From positions 682,001 to 746,000 of the forward strand of contig NZ_FUYM01000001.1 of the NCBI RefSeq assembly GCF_900167915.1: DNA of 64,000 nucleotides, written 5' to 3'. This document shows, piece after piece, positions 25,572-32,640 of this stretch. The position numbers were made by a program, and so were the translations under genes. Under the pieces are notes generated by a model that saw only the letters and a list, made by a program, of their open reading frames with translations, made no database searches and was not told the origin of the DNA. How positions within the stretch are numbered: the first letter of the stretch is position 1; the number at the start of each line of letters is the position of its first letter. Source of the stretch: Rhizorhabdus histidinilytica. Its GTDB lineage: Bacteria > Pseudomonadota > Alphaproteobacteria > Sphingomonadales > Sphingomonadaceae.

Positions 25572-25864
25572 GCGACCCTCTTCCGGCTGTTTTCCTGAGC
25601 GCGCACAGCTTCTTCCAGCACGACGCTTTCCAGCTCGGTCAAAGCGCGGGTGCGCCCGATCGCGGTATAGCGCTCCTCGATCTCGCGATTGTTCATGCCG
25701 GGCGCGAGGCGCGCTTTTGCATCAAGGATGCAGCGCCGGCAGTAGAGATGCGTCTTGGTAGCCGCGCACTCGGCGCTGGTGCAAACGTCGGGATGCCGGC
25801 GCATCTCCAGCAACTTGGGACGCCCTTGCAGGTTACGCGGAGCTTCGTAGTTGAAACTTACCAT
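25568..25864 (-). CDS. Small Cys-rich phage protein, unknown
   Basis: A 98-residue protein starting MVSFNYEAPRNLQGRPKLLE. Four cysteines in the pattern CTSAEC and CRRC (around residues 27-42) could bind zinc. The C-terminus is helical and acidic (LTELESVVLEEAVRAQE). ATG 25864 is preferred to a longer frame that runs through the intergenic gap. Possibly a small DNA- or protein-binding factor. Confidence 0.55.
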   Translation of the reverse strand: MVSFNYEAPRNLQGRPKLLEMRRHPDVCTSAECAATKTHLYCRRCILDAKARLAPGMNNREIEERYTAIGRTRALTELESVVLEEAVRAQENSRKRVA

Positions 25865-25913
25865 AGCCGTTCTCTCGTTATCGGGGTGCCGCCCAACACC
25901 CCGGCGAATGGGG

Positions 25914-26264
25914 TTAGGTGGCGCAGCGGCACAGCGCGCTGTCAGCGGCACGAGCATCCGAAGTGTCGTCGAAAACCCGGTAGACGAGCCCGCGAGCGGT
26001 CAGCATGTCGCCGGCCTGAAGCGCTGCGATGAAGTCGCCGATCAGATTATGGTCGACGACGGGCTCGACATCAGGAATACCCTCGCCCTCACAGAGCCCG
26101 CAGGCATCGTTGATGTCGCCTTGGTCGACCGCGACCTCAAATATGCTCAGAGTGTCATCTTCGCTGAGTGTCGAGATGTCTTCTAAATCGCGTTTTGCCA
26201 GCGCGTTGCGGATTTCCGCGATCGACACGCGGGCAGTCAGCTTCACGGTTCCCACATATTTCAT
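25914..26264 (-). CDS. Small early phage protein, unknown
   Basis: A 116-residue acidic protein (MKYVGTVKLTARVSIAEIRN) that carries a CGLCEGEG element and ends in CRCAT, so a few cysteines are clustered. The start overlaps the next gene stop by four bases. No known domain was identified. Confidence 0.5.
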   Translation of the reverse strand: MKYVGTVKLTARVSIAEIRNALAKRDLEDISTLSEDDTLSIFEVAVDQGDINDACGLCEGEGIPDVEPVVDHNLIGDFIAALQAGDMLTARGLVYRVFDDTSDARAADSALCRCAT

Positions 26265-26569
26265 GCTTTCCTCCCACGAAAGCTCATGCTCTCGGTGACT
26301 TGCTCAACCGAAAGGTTCATGTGCTCGGCGATGCGATTGAACGGGACCTTGGTGGTCGCGTAATAATCGAGCATCGTCTTGATCTTGGCGTTGAACTGGC
26401 GCTCCTTGTATTCGCGCGCATTCTTCACGATCGGCGCGGGAGCCTGGAACATCTGGAGCGTTCGCTTGGATGGGCTGCGCTTCTTGGGCGCGCCCTCAAC
26501 TTCGACAAGGTTCAGGCGCAGCGGGTTCGCAAGTGGCGCATCGACGAGCGATTGCATGAACTTATCCAT
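26261..26569 (-). CDS. Small HTH-like phage protein
   Basis: A 102-residue basic protein. The C-terminal half (IKTMLDYYATTKVPFNRIAE and HMNLSVEQVTESMSFRG) has the helix spacing of a helix-turn-helix, which suggests DNA binding. The N-terminal part is a basic linker (GAPKKRSPSKRTL). It overlaps both neighbours. Function unknown, possibly an early regulator. Confidence 0.55.
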   Translation of the reverse strand: MDKFMQSLVDAPLANPLRLNLVEVEGAPKKRSPSKRTLQMFQAPAPIVKNAREYKERQFNAKIKTMLDYYATTKVPFNRIAEHMNLSVEQVTESMSFRGRKA

Positions 26570-26693
26570 GGAGCTTCCCCACCTTGATCAGATGAGCCCG
26601 CATGGCGCTCGTGGTTTTACGGATAGCCTTGCGCTGCTGTCGGGCCTTGCGGGACAGGGGCTTGGCGGCGAGGCGGGTGAGGAAGCGCGTCAT
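26562..26693 (-). CDS. Very basic small protein (43 residues)
   Basis: A short frame coding MTRFLTRLAAKPLSRKARQQ and then RKAIRKTTSAMRAHLIK. The start at 26693 overlaps the stop of the upstream membrane protein (ATGA), and its 3' end overlaps the next gene by eight bases, so it fills the only gap in the operon. The very high Arg/Lys content suggests nucleic-acid binding. Confidence 0.5.
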   Translation of the reverse strand: MTRFLTRLAAKPLSRKARQQRKAIRKTTSAMRAHLIKVGKLHG

Positions 26694-26956
26694 GCTGCAA
26701 TCGCCTCGCGCTGGCGCCGAGACATGTTGCGGCGAGCCTTGAAAGCTCGAAGCTCTTCGTTCTGCGCCCGAAGTGCATCGCGCTGTGCGATGGCGATCTG
26801 GTAATCACGAAACCAGCGGTCGCCGCGCTTCTCGGTCAGGGCAATGCGCGCCTCCAGCGTCGCGATCCTGCGGCGAGCCGGATTGAGCGCGAGAAGCTGG
26901 ATACCGATCCCGGCGGCGGATGCCCCGGCGAGCGCGAAAAGGAATTCATGGTACAT
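26690..26956 (-). CDS. Membrane-anchored coiled-coil protein
   Basis: An 88-residue protein with an N-terminal hydrophobic stretch (FLFALAGASAAGIGIQLLAL) and a charged coiled coil to the end. The Arg-rich C-terminus (AFKARRNMSRRQREAIAA) suggests contact with nucleic acid or acidic proteins. Function unknown. Confidence 0.55.
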   Translation of the reverse strand: MYHEFLFALAGASAAGIGIQLLALNPARRRIATLEARIALTEKRGDRWFRDYQIAIAQRDALRAQNEELRAFKARRNMSRRQREAIAA

Positions 26957-26974
26957 GGGTATTCCTCCTGTTGG

Positions 26975-27436
26975 TTAGGCGGCGCCGCGCAGTTCATCTG
27001 CTTGGCGAACAATGGCGTTCAGCGCCCCGAGATGCGGCCGCAGCAGCGCGGCAATCGCGAGCGTCTCGTTGTGATCGCGGTGGCTGTCGTCCTGGCTGCG
27101 GATCAGCGCGGCCATGGCGTCGATCGTCCCAGCGGCCGTGCTGAGGTCGTTCGCGGCCTCGACAGTCATCGGGACCATCTTGAAGCCGTAGAGCGCCGCA
27201 ACCTCGTAGAGCGCGGTCGGGTCGGCGAAGAGGCTGTTGAAGATCGTGTGCGCCTCGGGGAGATTGCTCGCCGTCACTGCACGATCGATCGTCTTGGTGC
27301 TGTCCAGCCCCATGGCAGCGGCCATCGTGCCTTTGCCGACAGCAGGCCATACCCGCCCCCAAGCCGCAGCAAGGGCGCGCTGAAACTTGTCCTTCTGGAT
27401 CGGCTCGCGCTGACAGACTTTTGTGCGTTGCGTCAT
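26975..27436 (-). CDS. Early regulatory-type phage protein, unknown
   Basis: A 153-residue, mostly helical protein. The region AVGKGTMAAAMGLDSTKTID (about 32-51) reads like a small helix-turn-helix of the CII or Cox kind, followed by a helical C-terminal half (AANDLSTAAGTIDAMAALIR). It is the third or fourth gene of the leftward early operon, where such regulators occur. The start ATG overlaps the previous stop (TAATG). The DNA-binding assignment is tentative. Confidence 0.5.
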   Translation of the reverse strand: MTQRTKVCQREPIQKDKFQRALAAAWGRVWPAVGKGTMAAAMGLDSTKTIDRAVTASNLPEAHTIFNSLFADPTALYEVAALYGFKMVPMTVEAANDLSTAAGTIDAMAALIRSQDDSHRDHNETLAIAALLRPHLGALNAIVRQADELRGAA

Positions 27437-27627
27437 TAGAGCTTGTCTCCATTATGGACCGAACCGCCCACAGCAGCGCCTTCACCGCCGTCGTCATCTC
27501 GCCGGGGTGCTGGTTGGTGGTGCGGGGTGTCGCGACCCGGGTCCCATTCACCGGCAGCATCGATCTCGGCGACCGTGCTGTGCGGATAGGGCCAGATGGC
27601 GGCTGCGGCGGTGGGAAGAGCACTCAT
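27436..27627 (-). CDS. Small Pro/Asp-rich protein
   Basis: A 63-residue frame (MSALPTAAAAIWPYPHSTVA and later RRDDDGGEGAAVGG). It is accepted because it fits exactly between neighbours: ATGA overlap at 27624-27627 and TAATG at the other end. The composition suggests disorder. Function unknown. Confidence 0.45.
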   Translation of the reverse strand: MSALPTAAAAIWPYPHSTVAEIDAAGEWDPGRDTPHHQPAPRRDDDGGEGAAVGGSVHNGDKL

Positions 27628-28274
27628 GCGGCCTCACTCCGGGAGGCGCTTCCATGAGCCGTCCGCGCGATAGTCAGGAGCAGATCGCGGAAGGCGGGTG
27701 GCGTTCCGATGCGTGGGCTGCTGTCAGTGCCGCCCCCGCGCCCTCCAACTTCTCCCAGACGCTTGGCACGGGCGAGGCCCATGCGCGCAATGATCGCCGG
27801 ATCGAGGCGCGGTTCCCCGATACCCCAATCCAGTTCGGGCAGCTCGCAACCGACCGCGTAGAGCCAGGTCGGCTTGCGGGCGTAATGGCCGTAGCGCCCC
27901 TGTTCGACACAGCAGGTCCACCCGCCATGAAAGTCGGCGGCGATCCAGCCACCCTCACGAGGAGGCCGGTTCAGCCCGAAATGCGCCCATGCATGGCTTT
28001 GGTCGGGATGCTCAAGGATGCCACCCCATTTCCGGACGGCTTCAAGCGCAGCCTTGAAGCAGCCGCCATCGTCGCCCTTGATCTTCCGGATGCCGGTCTT
28101 CTTGACGGTCAGCGGCTGACCAAACCACATCTTGCCCCAGCGCTGGCAAGGCGGGTGCGCCACGACCGGATGCGGGCCGGTGTACTGCCGGGCATCCCGC
28201 GCTTCATCCCACGGGTCCACATCAGGCAGCCCGAAATAGCAGCCGCCGGTTTCGACGTAGAGAGCCGCGATCAT
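27624..28274 (-). CDS. Conserved phage protein with PPCQ (C5-methylase-like) motif
   Basis: A 216-residue protein starting MIAALYVETGGCYFGLPDVD. It has VVAHPPCQRWGKMW (37-50), which looks like motif IV of cytosine-C5 methylases with the PPCQ cysteine, and GGILEHPDQSHAWAHFG, like motif VI. The AdoMet-binding FxGxG of motif I is absent at the N-terminus. Related phage proteins are usually left unannotated. It could be a diverged base-modifying enzyme or an anti-restriction protein. The start overlaps the previous stop by four bases. Confidence 0.65.
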   Translation of the reverse strand: MIAALYVETGGCYFGLPDVDPWDEARDARQYTGPHPVVAHPPCQRWGKMWFGQPLTVKKTGIRKIKGDDGGCFKAALEAVRKWGGILEHPDQSHAWAHFGLNRPPREGGWIAADFHGGWTCCVEQGRYGHYARKPTWLYAVGCELPELDWGIGEPRLDPAIIARMGLARAKRLGEVGGRGGGTDSSPRIGTPPAFRDLLLTIARTAHGSASRSEAA

Positions 28275-28471
28275 TCCCCCTGCTCCCTGATGATCCGCAG
28301 CGCTTCACGCTGTTCATCTGAAAGACCGTCGTGATCTTCGGGATCGAGTTCGTCGGCGCGGGTCAGCATCCACATGGCTGCGAACCACAGGGCGATCGGG
28401 TAAAGGATGATCGCGCATCCCGCCGCTGCGAGACGGTCGGCTTCGGTCCAGATGATGGGGAGCACGGTCAT
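28271..28471 (-). CDS. Small membrane protein
   Basis: A 66-residue protein with one or two hydrophobic segments (AAAGCAIILYPIALWFAAMW) and an acidic tail (DELDPEDHDGLSDEQREAL). It is the second gene of the leftward early operon, right after the Cro-like gene, a position often taken by exclusion or host-takeover proteins. Function is unknown. Confidence 0.55.
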   Translation of the reverse strand: MTVLPIIWTEADRLAAAGCAIILYPIALWFAAMWMLTRADELDPEDHDGLSDEQREALRIIREQGE

Positions 28472-28677
28472 GCGGCTGCCTGCGGCGCGCGTTGGTACTC
28501 CGCCATAAAACGCATCAGCCGCTCGGCATTCCTGAGCGTCAGCGAACGTCCATTGCGGAGATTGCTGACGAGGTTGCCATCACCTAGCGCGTCCAACCCT
28601 AAGCGCGTGGGCTTGATGTTGGTATCGGCGATGAAGGCGTCGATTGCCTGCAAAAGCTCGGCGTCGGTCATAAGCAT
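28468..28677 (-). CDS. Cro-like small helix-turn-helix regulator
   Basis: A protein of about 69 residues, the first gene leftward of the switch. The core TNIKPTRLGLDALGDGNLVS (about 18-37) followed by NLRNGRSLTLRNAERLM is the helix-turn-helix and dimer layout of Cro/CI proteins, and it resembles the N-terminal part of the repressor encoded divergently. It would repress the repressor promoter and favour the lytic course. The ATG at 28677 lies only about 8 bases after the -10 box, so the mRNA may be leaderless; ATG 28671 is the alternative. Confidence 0.7.
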   Translation of the reverse strand: MLMTDAELLQAIDAFIADTNIKPTRLGLDALGDGNLVSNLRNGRSLTLRNAERLMRFMAEYQRAPQAAA

Positions 28678-28684
28678 GACCAGA

Positions 28685-28713
28685 TTGATAAGATATTTCT
28701 GATTACATGGCAA
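28685..28713 (-). promoter_or_regulatory. Leftward early promoter (PR-like) with operator in spacer
   Basis: On the minus strand TTGCCA (28713-28708) and TATCAA (28690-28685) are separated by exactly 17 bases. A palindromic operator (28689-28702) covers the spacer and the -10, so bound repressor would block RNA polymerase. It would drive the Cro-like gene and the whole leftward early operon. Confidence 0.6.
28689..28702. promoter_or_regulatory. Repressor operator site 1 (TAAGATATTTCTGA)
   Basis: Matches 12 of 14 positions of the perfect palindrome at 28722-28735. It lies in the spacer of the leftward promoter. Confidence 0.6.
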
Positions 28714-28721
28714 CCATTAGA

Positions 28722-28735
28722 TCAGATATATCTGA
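28722..28735. promoter_or_regulatory. Repressor operator site 2 (TCAGATATATCTGA)
   Basis: A perfect 14-base palindrome, 33 bases from site 1, between the divergent regulator genes. It overlaps a possible rightward -10 box (GATATA, 28725-28730) preceded by TTACAT 16 bases upstream. Confidence 0.65.
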
Positions 28736-28757
28736 ATTGGCTCTCGCGCGCCTGCCG

Positions 28758-28771
28758 TGGGATATTTCTCA
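28758..28771. promoter_or_regulatory. Weak repressor operator site 3 (TGGGATATTTCTCA)
   Basis: Matches the palindrome at 10 of 14 positions, 36 bases from site 2 and just before ATG 28773. It is the weakest of the three and may be chance. Confidence 0.35.
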
Positions 28772-28772
28772 C

Positions 28773-29264
28773 ATGGCGAAGTTCCAGAAACCCGATGTGC
28801 GGCCGCAAGTTCTGCGTTTCATGGCGCGCTTAGATGAAATACGTCCTGACGACCTGAAGGACTCGGAACACTGCAAGCTTGCCAAGGTGAACAGCAATTA
28901 TTTGCAGAACCTGCGTGAGGGCAAAGAACCAGGATTGTTCAAGGCGGACCGCCTTGCCAGTGTCGCAGGTGTCACACTGGCCGAGCTTATGGAGGGGGTG
29001 GGTAGACCATTTTGGCCTAATGCAGAGCAGCTCGCCTCAATGATCGATCGGGCAATGGGAGAGATTCCCGCCATTGCGACGCGCGCGGAGATGCCGCGAT
29101 ACGTCGCCCAAGGTCTTCTGAAGCGGCTAGAGCGATTTCGATCTCACGGGATAATTGACGATGACGATGAGGATATAGGCTCCGCTCCCGATACGCCCGC
29201 TCCAACTCCGACCGCCACCACTGAAGGCGCTCCGGCAGAACCGCGCATTCAAGCGAACAAGTGA
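28773..29264 (+). CDS. CI-like phage repressor, short form without peptidase domain
   Basis: A protein of about 163 residues with an N-terminal helix-turn-helix (DLKDSEHCKLAKVNSNYLQN, then LREGKEPGLFKADRLASVAG) and a disordered C-terminus rich in Asp, Pro and Thr. It has no S24 LexA-like domain, so RecA-driven self-cleavage is not expected, and induction must work another way, such as an anti-repressor. It would bind the TCAGATATATCTGA sites. The start at 28773 is preferred because operator 2 and a plausible -10 box lie downstream of the other possible start at 28707, which would add 22 residues. No clear ribosome site precedes either. Confidence 0.7.
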   Translation: MAKFQKPDVRPQVLRFMARLDEIRPDDLKDSEHCKLAKVNSNYLQNLREGKEPGLFKADRLASVAGVTLAELMEGVGRPFWPNAEQLASMIDRAMGEIPAIATRAEMPRYVAQGLLKRLERFRSHGIIDDDDEDIGSAPDTPAPTPTATTEGAPAEPRIQANK

Positions 29265-29497
29265 CACATCCAACCTCGCACGCAGGCTCGCGCAGCAGTA
29301 GCTCCTTAGCCATCGACTCGACCCTCCGTTCCATGTTTGTTCTCATAACGGGCTCCCTGAGTCGAGATTGTTTTTCCTATAATTTTCCTATCGGGTGCGA
29401 ATGGGCCAGCTTCGTTAGGAAAGCTTACCCAAAGGTTAAAGGTCCGAATTCGACCGATTTCCGGCATCGCAACGGCCATTAAAACGGGGTGGGTGGG

Positions 29498-29680
29498 ATG
29501 ATCTGGGCGCCGACGATTCTTCAGCGCGTCATCTTCGGTTTTGGAGCTGTCGGCTGCTTTCTGTGGGCGCTTCAGCGACCGGGCCACGGGTCGGGCGATG
29601 TGTTGCCAATGGTACTATTTGTGGCCGCGACCGCTCTCGGCTACTTGGCGGCGTGGCCCATGGCTCGCGAGCGAGATTGA
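29498..29680 (+). CDS. Small membrane protein
   Basis: A 60-residue protein starting MIWAPTILQRVIFGFGAVGC with two hydrophobic segments. ATG 29498 follows a GGGGTGGGTGGG ribosome site. The 233 bases before it (29265-29497) hold no convincing gene; they include a TATAAT (29377-29382) that may be its -10 box, without a good -35. It is placed after the repressor, a typical spot for genes expressed in the lysogen. Confidence 0.5.
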   Translation: MIWAPTILQRVIFGFGAVGCFLWALQRPGHGSGDVLPMVLFVAATALGYLAAWPMARERD

Positions 29681-29766
29681 TCTCCCGCGACCGTTTTGGA
29701 CATGAAATCATTTGACGACTCGAAGGACGGTGGCGACAGCGAGTGTGTAGTCAGGGTGGATAGCGT

Positions 29767-30579
29767 ATGTTCCAGACGGCCATAAGCCTGCTCGATCGCC
29801 AACCCAAAGAGATCGCGGGCTCCAATATCGTACTGCCCACCGGCAGCGGTCTATCGGCTCAATGGAAGACCCAGCAGGAAGGCTCGATCTCTCGATACGA
29901 GAGTGAAAGCTATGAGGCGGACCGGACCATCTCGATGCTGTTCGGTGGCTTCATCGCCACTACGCTCGACAAGCAATATCCGGTGCTCGACGTGGGCTGC
30001 GGCCTGTTTCGAGAACTGCCCTCCTATGTGAGCGACATGGGGCTGCGCAGCTACATCGGCATGGAGCCGCTGGAGGTGATCGTCGAGCGCGACTATCCGT
30101 GCCTGGTTGGCTCCGTCGCGGAGGATATTCCACTTAAGGATGGCAGCATCGGGGCCGCGATCTTCGCGACATCGCTCGATCATATCGAGAAGCCGGAAGT
30201 CGCAATCAATGAGGTCCTACGCGTCCTTCGGCCCGGTGGTAGCCTCTATTTCTGGAATGGTCTCTACGACCCGCATATCCTTGCCGAGCAAAAGACGTTC
30301 GGCAATATCCTCAACCATTCGCGCGGCCTGAAGCGAGCGCTGCGGGTGCTCGTACCGCAGATCGAATATGCTGTCCTGCTGCGACGAATGTGGAACCGCA
30401 AGCGCGACCTGGCGGCCGGCCGGCCGCTGGACCACGCCCACTATCGCTATTTCACGCAGGCCAAGATCCAGGCGGACATGGAATCCTATGGCCTACGGAT
30501 CGTCCGGCAAGTGTTGGTGCCTGGGAGCAATTCCCATTTCTCGGAATGCAAGCCGATCAAGCGCGTAGCGTCGCGATGA
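29767..30579 (+). CDS. Class I SAM-dependent methyltransferase (cargo gene)
   Basis: A 270-residue protein with the Rossmann methyltransferase core: motif I VLDVGCG (73-79), an acidic residue after YIGMEP, motif GSVAEDIPLKDGSIGAAIFA and post-motif LRVLRPGGSLYFW (about 153-165). This is the Methyltransf_11 layout used on small molecules, lipids or sugars rather than DNA. Residues 175-230 are basic and may contact a membrane or glycan. Lying by itself between repressor and lipoproteins, it is probably expressed in the lysogen and might modify surface polysaccharide to block superinfection; this role is inference. Confidence 0.75.
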   Translation: MFQTAISLLDRQPKEIAGSNIVLPTGSGLSAQWKTQQEGSISRYESESYEADRTISMLFGGFIATTLDKQYPVLDVGCGLFRELPSYVSDMGLRSYIGMEPLEVIVERDYPCLVGSVAEDIPLKDGSIGAAIFATSLDHIEKPEVAINEVLRVLRPGGSLYFWNGLYDPHILAEQKTFGNILNHSRGLKRALRVLVPQIEYAVLLRRMWNRKRDLAAGRPLDHAHYRYFTQAKIQADMESYGLRIVRQVLVPGSNSHFSECKPIKRVASR

Positions 30580-30609
30580 TCAATCCTGGGGTTAAAGGGG
30601 GAGGGATTT

Positions 30610-30834
30610 ATGCGCGGCATGTTCCTTGTGGGTCTATTAATGCTCGGCGGGTGTGCGCCAACGATCAAGGCAAATAACGAGCTGGGCGGGATCATCGATC
30701 TTAAGGTAGGGCATCGAGAAAACGCCGGCCTCGCCCTCGCAGATGCCGAATGCCAGAAATACGGGAAGCGAGCTCGGATAACGAACAACGACGAATGGAC
30801 CGGCCAGATGCGCTATGAGTGCGTCAAACCTTGA
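30610..30834 (+). CDS. Small lipoprotein
   Basis: A 74-residue protein with a lipoprotein signal: MRGMFLVGLLMLGGC, where the lipobox LGGC gives Cys15 as the mature start. The remaining 60 residues include a DAECQKYGKRARI and MRYECVKP pair of cysteines that could form a disulfide. It is followed by a second lipoprotein, so the pair probably forms an operon. Outer or inner membrane location; immunity or exclusion is possible. Confidence 0.65.
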   Translation: MRGMFLVGLLMLGGCAPTIKANNELGGIIDLKVGHRENAGLALADAECQKYGKRARITNNDEWTGQMRYECVKP

Positions 30835-30848
30835 AAAATGGGGCGCAA

Positions 30849-31148
30849 ATGCGGCGGGCGGGCTTGCTGTTGGGTGTCCTGACATTGGCCGGATGCGACG
30901 GGCTCAAGTTGAACAAGGTCCAGCGCGACCAAGTTTATGAGATATCTGAAACCGTGGCGTCGGCCCAAGCCATCCGACAAGCTGAAACGGAGGGCGGCCT
31001 TTCAACGCGAGTCACGGACCTTGAGAACCGCGTGAAGCTACTCGAAATGCGGGCGAGCGAGAACGACAAGGAGCATAAGCTGATAGCCACGTCCGTCGAC
31101 CGCTTCGCTGGAAAATACAACGAGCATATCGAGACGATGCACCGCTGA
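30849..31148 (+). CDS. Lipoprotein with coiled-coil body
   Basis: A 99-residue protein starting MRRAGLLLGVLTLAGCDG, a lipoprotein signal with Cys16. The mature part is a charged coiled coil (TRVTDLENRVKLLEMRASEN). ATG 30849 follows GGGGCG and lies 14 bases after the previous stop, so the two lipoprotein genes are likely cotranscribed. Similar to spanin-like or Lpp-like small lipoproteins, but no family can be named. Confidence 0.65.
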   Translation: MRRAGLLLGVLTLAGCDGLKLNKVQRDQVYEISETVASAQAIRQAETEGGLSTRVTDLENRVKLLEMRASENDKEHKLIATSVDRFAGKYNEHIETMHR

Positions 31149-31247
31149 CCCTATCCCCTAGGACTGAGGGTGGGGAGTAAGTCGAATTGGATGCGTTATG
31201 ACTCGACTCTGGCGGGGTGTTTGGTAGGTTCTCGCCCGGAGATTTTC

Positions 31248-31541
31248 ATGGACGATGACGCGGCTGCGGAAGATTTTTATGCGGACACCATGGCGCGTTA
31301 TCGCCACCGTGATGTCCCGACCATTTATGCGGACGGTATACTCGGGCATGCATCCGCAAATGGGGTCCATCGGTTGACTTTCGTGCAGCAGATTTTCGAC
31401 CACACGCCTGGGGCAACCCAGACGGCGATCGTGCCTGTCTTGGTGCTGGCTTATCCCACTGAGCAATTAGTGGGCTTGGCGCGTAGCGTTATCGAGTTTC
31501 ATGAAAACCTAGCCAGAAAGAATGTCGAAAATGCTGAATGA
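31248..31541 (+). CDS. Small protein of DUF3467-like form
   Basis: A 97-residue protein starting MDDDAAAEDFYADTMARY. The core VPTIYADGILGHASANGVHR followed by VPVLVLAYPTEQLVGLARSV resembles the short DUF3467-type proteins, a weak match judged by eye. GGAG seven bases before ATG 31248 sets the start, and the longer frame was rejected. A 7-base hairpin (31540-31556) follows the stop. Confidence 0.55.
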   Translation: MDDDAAAEDFYADTMARYRHRDVPTIYADGILGHASANGVHRLTFVQQIFDHTPGATQTAIVPVLVLAYPTEQLVGLARSVIEFHENLARKNVENAE

Positions 31542-31556
31542 GAGCATTCTGCTCTC
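31540..31556 (+). terminator. Short hairpin after 31541 stop
   Basis: GAGAGCA and TGCTCTC form a perfect 7-base stem with a 3-base loop just at the stop of the upstream gene. No T run follows, so it is a weak terminator or an mRNA stabiliser. Confidence 0.35.
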
Positions 31557-31722
31557 GCGTGCTGGCTTCCAAGCGCCGGCCCGAGCATCGAACACGCCCA
31601 AGTCGGCAAATGCCCATTTCGGGAGAATACCATTCGCCGGGCTCTCAACCGTCTCTGTAAATTTGGCGTCTGCATACGTATATAAGGGGCAGACGGATCA
31701 GCGGCTCGCGACTCCACAGGAT

Positions 31723-31938
31723 ATGAGGATCGAAGTGACGAATGCTCGGGAGGATAGGGCTCTCTGCTTAGCTGCAACGCTGAGCGCAGCCTTTTTCGTC
31801 CTAGCGCTGATCGCCGCCGGCCTCTCGTTTGTGCCGCGCATATCGGAAATATCCAAGACCGCCGGGCTCGTTTTGCTGCTCATTTGCATATACTTCGCCA
31901 GCTCGGCGTCTGACCTGGCACGCGATGATGGCGAGTGA
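31723..31938 (+). CDS. Small membrane protein
   Basis: A 71-residue protein starting MRIEVTNAREDRALCLAATL with two hydrophobic segments. A longer frame opens at 31522, but its first 67 codons run through the hairpin and look non-coding, so ATG 31723 is preferred. Two membrane proteins in a row (this and the next, overlapping by 14 bases) suggest a pair that acts together. Confidence 0.5.
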   Translation: MRIEVTNAREDRALCLAATLSAAFFVLALIAAGLSFVPRISEISKTAGLVLLLICIYFASSASDLARDDGE

Positions 31939-32149
31939 CGCCAATACCAAATTCATCAAAAAGGCGATAAAGAACTCATCCAAGCTTTTTTGGCGAGGCG
32001 TGGGCGGCTTGGTCGCCGCCGCGCTCGTATACCGTTTCCTACCCGATACCGATGAGACTCCAATCATCGTGATGAAATGGCTATTGGTCGCCGTAGCGGC
32101 AGGGAGCGCTGGAGCGACATTGATAGGCATTTTCGCCAAGGGCAAATAG
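31925..32149 (+). CDS. Small membrane protein
   Basis: A 74-residue protein starting MMASDANTKFIKKAIKNSSK with a basic first third and two hydrophobic segments (GGLVAAALVYRFL and WLLVAVAAGSAGATLIGI). It overlaps the previous gene by 14 bases, which supports translational coupling. Role unknown; superinfection exclusion or holin-like function are candidates. Confidence 0.5.
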   Translation: MMASDANTKFIKKAIKNSSKLFWRGVGGLVAAALVYRFLPDTDETPIIVMKWLLVAVAAGSAGATLIGIFAKGK

Positions 32150-32158
32150 CGCAAGGCC

Positions 32159-32560
32159 CTAACACCCCCTCAACCGCCCTCCCCGATCGAATTTCTCCCA
32201 TCGCACCGCGACGCCGGCCCGGATCGCCAAGCACGACAGGTCGCGGCCGTCTGGTAGCGTCGCCCAGGCCGTGACGCGCGTGTAGCTTTTGCGTATCGGC
32301 TCATAGGTCAGCCGCACGGGCTCGGCGAAATAGATCTGCCCTCCATTCGGTGAGCGTGTTTCCCGCGCGATCGTAGCCCCCATGGCCCCTGCCATCCGCC
32401 GCCGTTGCTCGATCGGATCACCGGGCGCGCAGGGCTGGTTTGGCCGACACGTCCCATCCATCTCCAATGCCCCAATGCCTTGCAGGCGGAGCTTCGTGCC
32501 GTCTGCGCAGTGGATGGGGCCGTCAACGTCGTGGAGGGCGATGGCGAGGCAAAGCAACAT
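32159..32560 (-). CDS. Staphylococcal-nuclease-like (thermonuclease family) protein
   Basis: A protein of about 133 residues on the opposite strand to its neighbours. The pattern DGPIHCADGTKLRLQGIGAL-EMDGTC and later TAWATLPDGRDLSCLAIRAG, VAVRWEKF follows the thermonuclease family scheme with Arg after the first acidic cluster and a late Ala-Gly-Val-Ala strand. MLLCLAIAL at the start may be a short signal sequence, which would place it in the periplasm. Start uncertain; ATG 32560 is the last start before the core. Codes alone on its strand, as expected for a separately acquired cargo gene. Confidence 0.6.
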   Translation of the reverse strand: MLLCLAIALHDVDGPIHCADGTKLRLQGIGALEMDGTCRPNQPCAPGDPIEQRRRMAGAMGATIARETRSPNGGQIYFAEPVRLTYEPIRKSYTRVTAWATLPDGRDLSCLAIRAGVAVRWEKFDRGGRLRGC

Positions 32561-32640
32561 CACGGGCGAACTCGCATCATTCTGTGTCAGACTCGACTCT
32601 ACCTGACCAAGCGGTAGCATTTGGGGCGAGGGGGAATCAC

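Noticed and set aside
29017-29346. A 109-codon minus-strand ORF under the repressor gene
   Set aside because: It lies mostly antisense to the repressor, and its end over the repressor tail lacks support.
31522-31722. The upstream part of the 31522-31938 frame as coding
   Set aside because: It crosses a hairpin just after the previous stop and has no protein-like character; ATG 31723 is favoured.
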